From: DASZGI01 sp035938995
Lineage (GTDB): Bacteria; Actinomycetota; Actinomycetes; Streptomycetales; Catenulisporaceae
Length of the DNA: 30,432 nt
Reading direction: 5' to 3'
Assembly: GCF_035938995.1 (NCBI RefSeq)
Contig: NZ_DASZGI010000324.1
Location: 1 to 30,432, forward strand
The position numbers and the translations under genes are program-made. The notes beneath the pieces are model-generated. The model was given only the letters and a program-made list of their open reading frames with translations, ran no database searches and was not told where the DNA came from. Positions within the stretch are counted from its first letter, which is position 1. The number at the start of each line of letters is the position of its first letter. Positions 6,974 through 14,522 of this stretch are shown in pieces.

Positions 6974-8099
6974 ACCGTCGGCGGCGTCCACACCGGCGCT
7001 GTCTACGCCAGCTCTGTCCACGCCGTCAGCGGGCGGATACTGGTGGACGTCAGGACTCGGACGTCTGGCCTGCCTCGCGGTGATCCTCGTCGTCGCCGTC
7101 ACCTTCCCGTTCGTGTTCAGCAATCCGGCGACGACATCGGTCGCGATCTTCACGCTGCTCTACGTCGGTGCGGCCTCCGCCTGGAACACCTTCTCCGGCT
7201 ACTCGGGCTACATGGCGCTGGGCAACGCAGCCTTCTACGGCAGCGGGGCGTACGTCATGGCCAACCTGGCCACGCACCTCGGTATGAGCGGCGGCGTCGG
7301 CGTCTTCGCGCTCGTGCCCCTCGCGGGCGTCGGGACCGGGGTCATTGCGATCCCGGTGGGCTGGCTGGCCCTGCGCACCAGGCGGCACACCTTCGTGGTG
7401 ATCACCATCGCGATCTTCTTCATCTTCCAGCTGCTCGCCTACAACCTGCGGTCGATCACCGACGGCTCGGCGGGCATGCCGCTGCCCGTGCCGCCGTGGC
7501 TGGCAGTCGCGTACAACGACTACTTCTACATGGCCGCCCTGACCGTCGCGATCATCGCGGTCGCAGTCGCCTGGGCGGTGCGCCGCTCGTCGTTCGGCCT
7601 CAAGCTGCTGGCGATCCGCGACGACGAGGACCGGGCGCTGGGGCTCGGGGTGCGCACCAGGCGGGTGAAGCTGACCGCGTTCGTGCTGACCGGCACGCTC
7701 ACCGGAATGGCCGGCGCCGTCTACGCCTACTACATCGGCAGCGTCTATCCGCCCTTCGCGTTCGACGCGCTCTTCGACGTGACCGTCGCGCTGATGGCGT
7801 TTCTGGGCGGCCTCGGCACGATCAGCGGCCCGGTCATCGGTGCCCTGATTCTCGAGCCGGTGCAGCAATACCTGAACACAGAGCTGACCGACGCGGGCCT
7901 GGCGCTGATCGTCTTCGGTGCGCTGTTCCTGCTGGTGATCGGGTTCCTGCCGGAGGGCATCGTGCCGGCGCTCGGCCGCCTGCTGCGCGCCTACCGGATC
8001 AGGCGCCTGCGATCCGGTGAAGCGCGGGAATCCGCCGGCCCGCTATCCGCCGGGGCGGACGAAAGCCCGACGGCGGCACGCAGCGGGGTGGTGGAATGA
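6963..8099 (+). CDS. branched-chain-type ABC permease (LivM-like)
   Basis: This is the second membrane subunit of the importer, 378 aa. After a ~30-residue Ser/Thr/Pro/Ala-rich leader it has LivM features: VGAASAWNTFSGYSGYMALG, NAAFYGSGAYVMANLA, the loop SSFGLKLLAIRDDEDRALGL, and MAFLGGLGTISGPVIGALIL near the end. The leader is encoded by three imperfect 15-bp tandem units (6986-7030) giving STPALSTPALSTPS, probably slippage-generated. The C-terminus carries a hydrophilic extension (~40 residues) rich in Ala, Ser and Arg. The GTG start at 6963 overlaps the LivH gene by 11 bp, and the stop overlaps the LivG start as ATGA. It forms the transmembrane pore with LivH. Confidence 0.92.
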   Translation: MRTEPSAASTPALSTPALSTPSAGGYWWTSGLGRLACLAVILVVAVTFPFVFSNPATTSVAIFTLLYVGAASAWNTFSGYSGYMALGNAAFYGSGAYVMANLATHLGMSGGVGVFALVPLAGVGTGVIAIPVGWLALRTRRHTFVVITIAIFFIFQLLAYNLRSITDGSAGMPLPVPPWLAVAYNDYFYMAALTVAIIAVAVAWAVRRSSFGLKLLAIRDDEDRALGLGVRTRRVKLTAFVLTGTLTGMAGAVYAYYIGSVYPPFAFDALFDVTVALMAFLGGLGTISGPVIGALILEPVQQYLNTELTDAGLALIVFGALFLLVIGFLPEGIVPALGRLLRAYRIRRLRSGEARESAGPLSAGADESPTAARSGVVE

Positions 8100-8842
8100 C
8101 CGCGCTTCTGGAGGTCGGCGACCTGAGCAAGAGCTTCGGCGGCGTGCAGGCGCTGTCCGGGTGTTCGTTCACCGTGGACGACGGGGCGATCGCCGGGCTG
8201 ATCGGTCCGAACGGCTCGGGCAAGACCACCGCGTTCAACGTCATCACCGGGTACGAGCGCGCCGACGGTGGCAGAGTGCTGCTGCGCGGCCGGGAGGTGA
8301 CCGGCAGCGGACCGGACCGGGTCTGCGCGCTCGGCATCGGGCGCACGTTCCAGATCACCCGCGTCTTCGGCAGGCTGACCCTCCTGGAGAACCTGCGGGT
8401 GGGCAGCGCGGGTGTGCCGCGCGCGCGTCGCAGGGAGCTGTACGGCGACCGGCGCTGCCTGGAGCTCCTTGACTCGGTCGGTCTCGCGAGCCTCGCGCAC
8501 GCGACGGCCGGGGCGCTCTCCTACGGCCAGCGCAAGCTGCTGGAGCTGGTTCTGGTACTCGCTCAGGAGCCGCGGATCATCCTGCTCGACGAACCGGCAG
8601 GCGGGATCAACCCGACCCTCGTCAACCAGCTCGGCGGGTACATCCGCGAGCTGAACAAGCAGGGCGTGACCTTCCTCGTGGTCGAACACGACATGGAGTT
8701 CGTCATGGGCCTGTGCGACGTGATCTCAGTCATGGAGCGCGGCGCGGTGATCGCCCACGGCGCGCCGGAGCAGATCCGCACCGACCCACGGGTGCTGGAC
8801 GCATATCTCGGCGGCGCGCTGGACGAGGGGGAGCCGTCGTGA
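8096..8842 (+). CDS. branched-chain-type ABC ATP-binding protein (LivG-like)
   Basis: This is an ATPase subunit of the importer, 248 aa, the normal LivG length. It has Walker A GPNGSGKT (37-44), a Q-loop near GIGRTFQITRVF, the signature LSYGQRKLLEL (with Y instead of the more usual G), Walker B ILLDEPAGGINP, and the switch His in VVEHDMEFV. The RTFQ...LTLLENL segment and the AGGINP D-loop are typical of LivG rather than LivF. Start ATG overlaps the LivM stop by 4 bp, and its stop overlaps the next GTG by 4 bp. It powers substrate uptake as a heterodimer with the following gene product. Confidence 0.93.
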   Translation: MTALLEVGDLSKSFGGVQALSGCSFTVDDGAIAGLIGPNGSGKTTAFNVITGYERADGGRVLLRGREVTGSGPDRVCALGIGRTFQITRVFGRLTLLENLRVGSAGVPRARRRELYGDRRCLELLDSVGLASLAHATAGALSYGQRKLLELVLVLAQEPRIILLDEPAGGINPTLVNQLGGYIRELNKQGVTFLVVEHDMEFVMGLCDVISVMERGAVIAHGAPEQIRTDPRVLDAYLGGALDEGEPS

Positions 8843-9576
8843 GCGGGCTCCTCGACTTCCACGCGGTGTGGGCGGGTTACGGCGGCGGCGACGTGCTGCG
8901 CGGTCTGAGCCTGTCCGTGCCCGAGGGCGAGATCACCTGCATCGTCGGGCCGAATGGCGCGGGCAAGTCGACGATCCTGCGCGTGATCAGCGGCCAGCTC
9001 GCGCCGCGCCAGGGCAGGGTGCTGTTCCGCGGCGAGGAGATCGGCGGGCTCAAGCCGCGCCGGATCCTGCAGCGCGGAATCGTGCAGGTCGCCCAGAACC
9101 ACACGCTGTTCCCGGACATGACGGTGCGGCAGAACGTGGAACTCGGCGGCTTCCTGCTGCGCGACCGGGCGCTGGTCGCCCGGCGCCTGCGGGAGGTGGA
9201 GGAGGCGCTGCCGACCGTCCGCGAGCGCGCCGACGACAAGGCGGGCTCGCTGTCCGGCGGCCAGCAGCGGCTGGTCGAGTTCGCCCGCTGCCTGATGCTG
9301 GATCCCCGGCTGGTGGTGCTGGACGAGCCGTCGATGGGTCTGGATCCCAAGACGCTGCGCACGGTGCTTCGCCAGGTCCGCACGATGTGGGAGGCAGGGC
9401 GGACGGTCTTGCTGGTCGAGCAGAACGTGCGGGCCGGGCTCTCCCTGGCCACCCGCGCGATCGTGGTCGAGAGCGGGCGGGTGCGCCTGTCGGGCACCGG
9501 CGCCCAGGTCTTGGCCAATCCGGAGATCACGCACCTCTACCTGGGCGGCGGCACCACAACTGTGACGAGGAGTTGA
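8839..9576 (+). CDS. branched-chain-type ABC ATP-binding protein (LivF-like)
   Basis: This is the second ATPase subunit, 245 aa. It has Walker A GPNGAGKS (37-44), Q-loop VAQNHTLFPDMTVRQNVELGG, signature LSGGQQRLVEFARCLM, Walker B VVLDEPSMGLDP and switch His replaced by Gln in LLVEQNVRAGL, as is normal in LivF. The frame opens earlier inside the LivG gene, but the GTG at 8839 is chosen because it overlaps the LivG stop by 4 bp and matches family N-termini. The five Liv genes are complete and in canonical order, so the importer should be functional. The next gene starts one base after this stop. Confidence 0.93.
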   Translation: MSGLLDFHAVWAGYGGGDVLRGLSLSVPEGEITCIVGPNGAGKSTILRVISGQLAPRQGRVLFRGEEIGGLKPRRILQRGIVQVAQNHTLFPDMTVRQNVELGGFLLRDRALVARRLREVEEALPTVRERADDKAGSLSGGQQRLVEFARCLMLDPRLVVLDEPSMGLDPKTLRTVLRQVRTMWEAGRTVLLVEQNVRAGLSLATRAIVVESGRVRLSGTGAQVLANPEITHLYLGGGTTTVTRS

Positions 9577-9577
9577 C

Positions 9578-10516
9578 ATGGCCGACGAGAAGCTGCCGGA
9601 CCTGCCGGTCGGCTGGATCGGCACCGGCCGGATGGGCGCCGCGATGGCCCGGCGGCTGGCCCGCGCCGGGGCCGACCTGACCGTGTGGAACCGCACCAGG
9701 TCCAAGGCCGAGGCGCTGATCCCGGACGGCGCGCGGGTCGCAGAGAGCTTAGACGAGCTGGCCGGCTGCCACCTGGTGTTCACCACGGTCTCCGCCTCGG
9801 CCGACCTGGAGACGGTGCTCACCGGGCCCGGCGGGCTGCTCGACGGCCGGGCCTCGGTGCCCTCGATCATCGTGGACTGCTCCACCGTCTCGACTGGCAC
9901 GTCCGCCGTGATGCGCGCGGCGGCGCAGGAGCGCGGCGCGGCGTTCCTGGCGGCGCCGGTCAGCGGCAACGGGAAGGTCGCAGCCGCCGGACGGCTCAGC
10001 CTCGTCGTGTCAGGGCCCGAGGAGACGTACGCGCAGGCCGAGCCGTTCCTGCGCAAGATCGCGGCGACGGTCACCTACGCGGGCGAGGGCGAGGCCGCAC
10101 GGCTGGTGAAGATCTGCCACAACCTGCTGCTCGGCGTGCTGACCCAGTCGCTGGCCGAGATCGCCGTGCTGGCCGAGCGGGGCGGAGTCTCCCGGGCTGC
10201 GCTCCTTGACTTCGTCAACGGCAGCGTTCTGGGATCCGCCTTCACGAAATATAAGACCCCTGCCTTCGTGCACCTCGACTACACCCCGACGTTCACACCG
10301 GTGCTGCTGCGCAAGGACCTGGATCTCGGGCTGGCGGCGGCGCGCGAGCTCGGGGTGCCGATGCCGCTGGCGGCGGTCACCCAGCAGCTGGTGCAGGGCG
10401 CGATCAGCACCGGCCGGGGGGCGGAGGATTTCGCCGTGCTGCTGGACCTGCAGGCGGCCAGCGCGGGGCTGCGGCTTGAACCCGAGATAGCAGAGGTCGA
10501 CGACGGTCTCGGCTGA
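9578..10516 (+). CDS. NAD(P)-dependent beta-hydroxyacid dehydrogenase (3-hydroxyisobutyrate dehydrogenase family)
   Basis: This 312-aa oxidoreductase belongs to the beta-hydroxyacid dehydrogenase family. It has an N-terminal Rossmann fold with GWIGTGRMGAAMARRL (12-27), substrate-binding DCSTVSTGTS (~100-109), AAPVSGNGKVAAAGRLSLVV (~125-144), the catalytic lysine in LVKICHN (Lys178) and a C-terminal helical domain with LLRKDLDLGLAAARELGVPM. The family interconverts hydroxyacids and semialdehydes (3-hydroxyisobutyrate, tartronate semialdehyde, 2-hydroxymethylglutarate) and also includes imine reductases. The usual G-G in the VSGG motif is G-N here, so the substrate may differ. The ATG is preceded by GAGGAG, one base after the LivF stop, making it part of the import operon. 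It probably reduces or oxidises an intermediate of the imported compound. Confidence 0.85.
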   Translation: MADEKLPDLPVGWIGTGRMGAAMARRLARAGADLTVWNRTRSKAEALIPDGARVAESLDELAGCHLVFTTVSASADLETVLTGPGGLLDGRASVPSIIVDCSTVSTGTSAVMRAAAQERGAAFLAAPVSGNGKVAAAGRLSLVVSGPEETYAQAEPFLRKIAATVTYAGEGEAARLVKICHNLLLGVLTQSLAEIAVLAERGGVSRAALLDFVNGSVLGSAFTKYKTPAFVHLDYTPTFTPVLLRKDLDLGLAAARELGVPMPLAAVTQQLVQGAISTGRGAEDFAVLLDLQAASAGLRLEPEIAEVDDGLG

Positions 10517-10528
10517 TCCGCCGCCGGG

Positions 10529-12619
10529 TCAGCTCTCCAGAACACTGACAATGCGCTCGGTCGTCATCGGCATGTCGCGCACTCGGACCCCCAACGCGGC
10601 TGCCAGCGCATTCCCGAGTGCCGCAGCCGTCGGGCCCTGCGCGGCCTCCCCGGCGCCGACCGACGGCTCATCCGGGCGGGACACGAGGGTGACGTCGACC
10701 TCTGGGACCTGGCTGAAGCGCAGGATCGGATAGCTCTCCCAGTCGACGCTCGTGACGCGGCGGCGGTCGAACCGGACCCGTTCGATCAGCGTCCAGCTCG
10801 CAGCCTGGACCGCGCCGCCCTCGATCTGGTTGCGCACCCCGTCCGGGTTGACGATCCGGCCGACGTCCACGGCGAGCGACAGCCGGCGCACCCGGACCTC
10901 GTTCACCGCCTCGATCTCGGCCACCACGGCGCAGTAGGCCCCGGTGCCCTTGTAGCGGGCGAATCCGATGCCGCGGCCGACGCCTTCAGGATCCTGCGTG
11001 CGGTCCTCCCAACCGCCAAGCCGTGCCGCGGTCTCCAGCGCCTCGCGGGCGCGTGGATCAGAGAGCTGAGACATACGGTATTCGAGCGGATCGCGGCCGG
11101 CCGCCGCCGCCAGTTCGTCCATGAAGGATTCGATCGCGAACACGGTGGCGAACGAGCCGAGCCCGCGCAGGGACGAGGTGCGCAGGGGCGCGCGCAGCGA
11201 GCGGTGACCGGTGATCCGGCGCCGGGGGAAGTCGTACTGGGGCACGGCGCCGCGCGTCGAGCCCGCGCCACGCGACGCCGGTGGGTCGACGGCGACCGGC
11301 AGCGGGATCGGCCGGGCGAGATGCGCGGCGGCGAGCAGGCCCGGGGCTCCGTCTGCGGTCCCAGGGCGGGCCAGGTGGCCTTGGCTCCAAACGTCGCAGG
11401 ACCAGGAGACCACGCGGCCCGCCGCGTCCAGACCCGCCTCGAGGTCCACCACCATCGCCGAGCCGAAGGGCGACCAGGTCAGCTCGTCGCTGCGACTCCA
11501 GCGCACGTGCACCGGACGTCCGGTGACCGAGCGCGCCAGCAGCACCGCGTCGAAGGCGGCATCGTCCGCGCCGTTGTGGCCGTAGGCGCCTGCGCCCTCG
11601 ACGTGCTGGACGCTGACGCGGTCGGGATCCAGCTGCAAGGCCTTCGCCACCGCACGCTTCAGCGGGAAGATGCCCTGGCTGTGGCTCCAGATCTGGACCG
11701 AGTCGCCGTCCCAGCGGGCAACGCCGCAGCTCGGCCCCATCGAGGCGTGCGCGAGATAGGGGCGGCTGTAGCTGGCCGCCAATGTCTTCGCGACCGGCGC
11801 CGCAGTCGCTGCGTCGTCGAACTCATCCACGACTGTGAACGTCTCCGAGGGCACGCTGCGCAGAAAAGCTGGCAGGTCGTTCTCGTTGGGAAGGCTGTCC
11901 TGCTCCTTCCAGTGCGCGGCGTCCCGCAGCATGGCAGCGGCGCGGTCGGCAGCCGCCTCGTCGTCGGCGACGACGCCCAGGAAGCTGCCGTCCACGACTA
12001 CTGACACGACCCCGGCGCACTCCCGGATGCGGGCCGTGCCCACCTCGATCAAACTCGCGGCGGGCGACGGCGGACGTACCACCCGCCCGTACAGCTGGCC
12101 GTCGAGCACGAGATCGTGGATGAATCGGGGAACGCCGCGGATCTTGTCCGGAAGATCCAAGCGCGGCACGTCAGTGCCCACAATCCGCAGCCGAGCGGCA
12201 TCCTTCGGCAGCGCGACACCCTCCGCACGCCGGTCGAGATCAACCCCATCGGCCAACTCGCCATAGCTCGTCCGCCGCGCGCCGTCCGCACTGCTGAAGA
12301 CGCCGTCCCGGACAACCACCCGCCCGGGTTCCTCGCCCAGCCGCCGCGCCGCCTCGGCCAGAAACAGCATCCTGACCTCGGCGCAGGCACTGCGGAGCGC
12401 TGCCCCCGACTCGGCGACGGACATGCTCCCGGCGGTCATCCCTTCGTCCGGCCCGTCGGCCGTGTTCGCGGGCAGCATCGTGACGTGAGCGAGATCCGCG
12501 TCGAGCTCGTCGGCGGCGATCTGCGCGAGCGCGGTGACGATCCCCTGGCCGAGCTCCACCTTTCCGACGCGGACGGTGATCGTGCCGTCCAGGGCGACGC
12601 TCACCTGGCGGGCGGTCAC
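10529..12619 (-). CDS. molybdenum hydroxylase, molybdopterin-binding large subunit (IorB/xanthine dehydrogenase family)
   Basis: This is the catalytic subunit of a xanthine-oxidase-family molybdenum hydroxylase, 696 aa. It has KVELGQGIVTALAQIAADEL near the N-terminus, an a/b hammerhead region (LPDKIRGVPRFIHDLVLDGQ), the Moco-binding LRGLGSFATVFAIESFMDEL, DVGRIVNPDGVRNQIEGG, and the active-site glutamate loop GAGEAAQGPTAAALGNAL. The sequence is closest in style to two-subunit isoquinoline oxidoreductase/nicotinate dehydrogenase B chains. These hydroxylate N-heteroaromatic rings or aldehydes with water. The GTG at 12619 is preferred because it overlaps the 2Fe-2S gene stop as GTGA; an ATG at 12673 would overlap by 58 bp. 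No twin-arginine leader is visible. It converges on the dehydrogenase gene, only 12 bp from it. No FAD subunit or Moco chaperone is adjacent. Confidence 0.88.
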   Translation of the reverse strand: MTARQVSVALDGTITVRVGKVELGQGIVTALAQIAADELDADLAHVTMLPANTADGPDEGMTAGSMSVAESGAALRSACAEVRMLFLAEAARRLGEEPGRVVVRDGVFSSADGARRTSYGELADGVDLDRRAEGVALPKDAARLRIVGTDVPRLDLPDKIRGVPRFIHDLVLDGQLYGRVVRPPSPAASLIEVGTARIRECAGVVSVVVDGSFLGVVADDEAAADRAAAMLRDAAHWKEQDSLPNENDLPAFLRSVPSETFTVVDEFDDAATAAPVAKTLAASYSRPYLAHASMGPSCGVARWDGDSVQIWSHSQGIFPLKRAVAKALQLDPDRVSVQHVEGAGAYGHNGADDAAFDAVLLARSVTGRPVHVRWSRSDELTWSPFGSAMVVDLEAGLDAAGRVVSWSCDVWSQGHLARPGTADGAPGLLAAAHLARPIPLPVAVDPPASRGAGSTRGAVPQYDFPRRRITGHRSLRAPLRTSSLRGLGSFATVFAIESFMDELAAAAGRDPLEYRMSQLSDPRAREALETAARLGGWEDRTQDPEGVGRGIGFARYKGTGAYCAVVAEIEAVNEVRVRRLSLAVDVGRIVNPDGVRNQIEGGAVQAASWTLIERVRFDRRRVTSVDWESYPILRFSQVPEVDVTLVSRPDEPSVGAGEAAQGPTAAALGNALAAALGVRVRDMPMTTERIVSVLES

Positions 12620-13080
12620 GCCGCGTCCGCCCGACGCGTCAAAGCTCGAATCATCCGGCGCTGTGCCCCGCATCGGCACAGATGCCGGTCGAGCGCCGCG
12701 ACGACATCCGCCTCGTCCGGGTGTGGGTTGTCGGCCAGCAACGCCGCCGCGCTGATCAGGATCCCCGAGACGCAGTAACCGCACTGCGCGGCCTGTTCAC
12801 GCTGAAAGGCCTGCTGAGCCGGATGAAGCGAATCGCTGTCGCCGAGCCCCTCGATCGTCACGATCTTGCGCCCCGCCGCCGACCACAACGGTGTGTCGCA
12901 AGCCGGGGTGGGATGGCCGTCCATCAGGACGAAGCAGACCCCGCACAGGCCCAGTCCGCAGCCGAAGCGGCTGCCCTTGAGATCCAGCTCATGGCGCAGT
13001 ACGTGGAGCAGCGGAGTGTCGCGCGGACTCGCCGACACGTGGCGCTGCCCGTTGACCACCAGTTCGAAGGTCTCCTGCAT
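12616..13080 (-). CDS. molybdenum hydroxylase 2Fe-2S small subunit (IorA/CoxS-like)
   Basis: This 154-aa electron-transfer subunit carries two [2Fe-2S] clusters. The plant-ferredoxin-type N-terminal domain has Cys41, Cys46, Cys49 and Cys61 (FGCGLGLCGVC then PAC). The helical C-terminal domain has Cys100, Cys103, Cys135 and Cys137 (QCGYCVSG, HLCRCG). All eight ligands are present, and length is normal for the family. It passes electrons from the molybdenum centre of the large subunit to an unknown acceptor. The ATG at 13080 begins the operon, and the LacI-type palindrome lies 22-35 bp upstream. The stop overlaps the next gene's GTG, so the two subunits are translationally coupled. Confidence 0.93.
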   Translation of the reverse strand: MQETFELVVNGQRHVSASPRDTPLLHVLRHELDLKGSRFGCGLGLCGVCFVLMDGHPTPACDTPLWSAAGRKIVTIEGLGDSDSLHPAQQAFQREQAAQCGYCVSGILISAAALLADNPHPDEADVVAALDRHLCRCGAQRRMIRALTRRADAA

Positions 13081-13101
13081 GGCCCTCCCGCCGCCCGGGA
13101 A

Positions 13102-13115
13102 TGCAATCGATTGTA
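13102..13115. promoter_or_regulatory. LacI-type operator upstream of molybdenum hydroxylase operon, site 3
   Basis: TGCAATCGATTGTA contains the perfect 10-bp palindrome CAATCGATTG, identical in core to site 2 at 4665-4676. It sits 22 bp from the start codon, where a bound repressor would block transcription. The match 8.4 kb away is the main evidence that both operons share one regulator. Confidence 0.7.
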
Positions 13116-13197
13116 TCTCCTCGGCGGCGGTGCGGCGGTGCGGCGTGCTGACGGCTTGGCGCTCTACGTCCTCCGCCCCGCCGGACGACCACGTCAG

Positions 13198-13233
13198 GCG
13201 GCGGCGAAGGACCGCACAGTCCTTCGCCGCCGC
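13198..13233 (-). terminator. intrinsic terminator-like hairpin of the secreted-protein gene
   Basis: A perfect 15-bp stem (GCGGCGGCGAAGGAC / GTCCTTCGCCGCCGC) with a 6-nt loop lies 4 bp past the stop of the 13238-14098 gene. There is no T-tract, as is common in actinomycetes. It separates that gene from the molybdenum hydroxylase operon on the same strand, supporting an independent promoter for the latter. Confidence 0.85.
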
Positions 13234-13237
13234 GAGG

Positions 13238-14098
13238 TCAGTCGTGGATCACGCAGCCGCTGGCGTGGTTGCTCCAGATGGGTTGCATGGCGAAGGTCCC
13301 GGTCGGGAGCGTGACCTTCTGGAAGTTGGCCTCGCACTGGTCGCCGATCTCTTCGCCGTTCGGGGCGACCCAGCCGTTGCCGGCCTGCGGGTCGGTGATC
13401 GACTCGGCGTATTCGTGGCCTTCGACGATGCTGAACGCGTCCAGCTTGCCGCCGAGCGCGTCGTTCGGGCAGCGGCTGCCGGCGGGGGCGTCGAGTTGGT
13501 AAGGCATGTTGGTGAACGAGACGGTGCCGGAGTAGTCGTGGTACGCGCAGAACCCGGAGCTCGGCCACCCGTCGGGGTGCGTGCCGTGCGCGCTGAGCAC
13601 GACGATCTGGGCGTTGACGTTGCCGGAGACGTGGAAGTGAGCCGCGCCCCGGTTGCCCTCGCTCGCGATCGCGCCGGCGCCCGGGTTGGTCGGCTCGGCC
13701 TTGGCGTTGTCCATCCAGACCCCGCCCAGGACGGCCCCGCTGAACGTCGGGCCCTGGCCGGTGGAGTCGGTGTACTGCGAGGTGATGCGCGACCAGGTGT
13801 CCGTGGTCGTGCCGAGTCCGTTGAACAGGCTGGTCAGGTATGCGGGTATGCCGTTGGTGTCGGTGTTCCACTGCTTGCCCCAGAACACCAGGTAGACCAC
13901 CGGGTGGATCTGGACCGGACCGCCGCCGTACTGCATGTTCTCCCCGGCCTGCGCGGCATTCGTCGTCGCGACGTACTGCCCGGTCGGGCTGTTGGCGCTG
14001 GCGGTGGCCGAGGCCTGGCCGGTGCTCACCGCGGCGGCCAGGCCGACGGCCAGCAGGGTGGCCGCCGGTAGGCGCCATCCGTTGCTGTTGATGTGCAT
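13238..14098 (-). CDS. secreted EXORDIUM/phosphate-induced-protein-1-like protein
   Basis: This is a 286-aa predicted secreted protein. A Sec signal peptide covers about residues 1-32 (hydrophobic LPAATLLAVGLAAAV, likely cleavage near ASA). The mature part has HPVVYLVFWGKQWN, a Gly/Asn-rich middle, and the block IVEGHEYAESITDP (His228, Glu229, Glu232) followed by APNGEEIGDQCE. The latter resembles the end of the plant EXORDIUM/PHI-1 family and its actinobacterial relatives. HExxE followed by a conserved Glu could suggest a metal site, but no protease activity is established. Four cysteines (184, 210, 255, 282) may form disulfides outside the cell. The ATG at 14098 is chosen because AGGAG lies upstream and the signal peptide starts there; the frame opens at 14176. 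Confidence 0.7.
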   Translation of the reverse strand: MHINSNGWRLPAATLLAVGLAAAVSTGQASATASANSPTGQYVATTNAAQAGENMQYGGGPVQIHPVVYLVFWGKQWNTDTNGIPAYLTSLFNGLGTTTDTWSRITSQYTDSTGQGPTFSGAVLGGVWMDNAKAEPTNPGAGAIASEGNRGAAHFHVSGNVNAQIVVLSAHGTHPDGWPSSGFCAYHDYSGTVSFTNMPYQLDAPAGSRCPNDALGGKLDAFSIVEGHEYAESITDPQAGNGWVAPNGEEIGDQCEANFQKVTLPTGTFAMQPIWSNHASGCVIHD

Positions 14099-14522
14099 GC
14101 TGAACGCTCCTGGTTCGAGGCGTCGGCGAGCAGCACGCCGACGCCGTGGGCGACTCCCGTGGGTCTCGTGGACCACGCGAGTCCGTGGGTGGGTGAACCG
14201 CGGTTCAGACGTGCGAGTGGGATCGCTGACCGAAGCCGGCGCAGCAGCCGACTTCGGGTTCTGCCTTACCGTGGTTCGCTGGTGAGGTTAGCTCCGGGCA
14301 GCGGGTTCGCCTACCCCTGACCTTTCATGCGTTTGGCAAATTGATCCGCGCTTTCGGGCTCCTGCGGGCTGCGAATCGGCGGGAGCCCGCCGCGGGCGCT
14401 CGGGCGAACACGATCTGCGAGCGCGTGATCGGCACCCTGCGCCGCGAGCTGCTCGACCACATGCAGACCGTGAATGAGGTGACCTGCACGCCGTGCGTCC
14501 CAGAAACAGCGCAGCCAGCGGG
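14099..14522. other. gene-free stretch with transposase remnant
   Basis: Apart from the IS remnant at 14398-14478 and the upstream region of the secreted-protein gene, I see no supportable gene. An 8-bp inverted repeat, CGGGCTCC (14355-14362) and GGAGCCCG (14382-14389), flanks 19 bp just before the remnant and might be part of an IS end. Confidence 0.5.
14398..14478 (+). pseudogene. IS remnant: C-terminal fragment of integrase-type (rve/DDE) transposase
   Basis: The frame encodes ARANTICERVIGTLRRELLD then HMQTVNE. This matches the third DDE segment of IS481/IS3-like integrase-core transposases, including the catalytic Glu of TLRRE. Sequence before and after does not align with a transposase in this frame, and there is no start, so only a decayed fragment remains. 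Two N-terminal remnants of similar transposases occur at 27055-27190 and 28495-28690. Confidence 0.7.

Noticed and set aside
5903..7153. His/Asp-rich 416-codon minus-strand frame over LivH
   Set aside because: It is an artefact of the antisense of hydrophobic codons.
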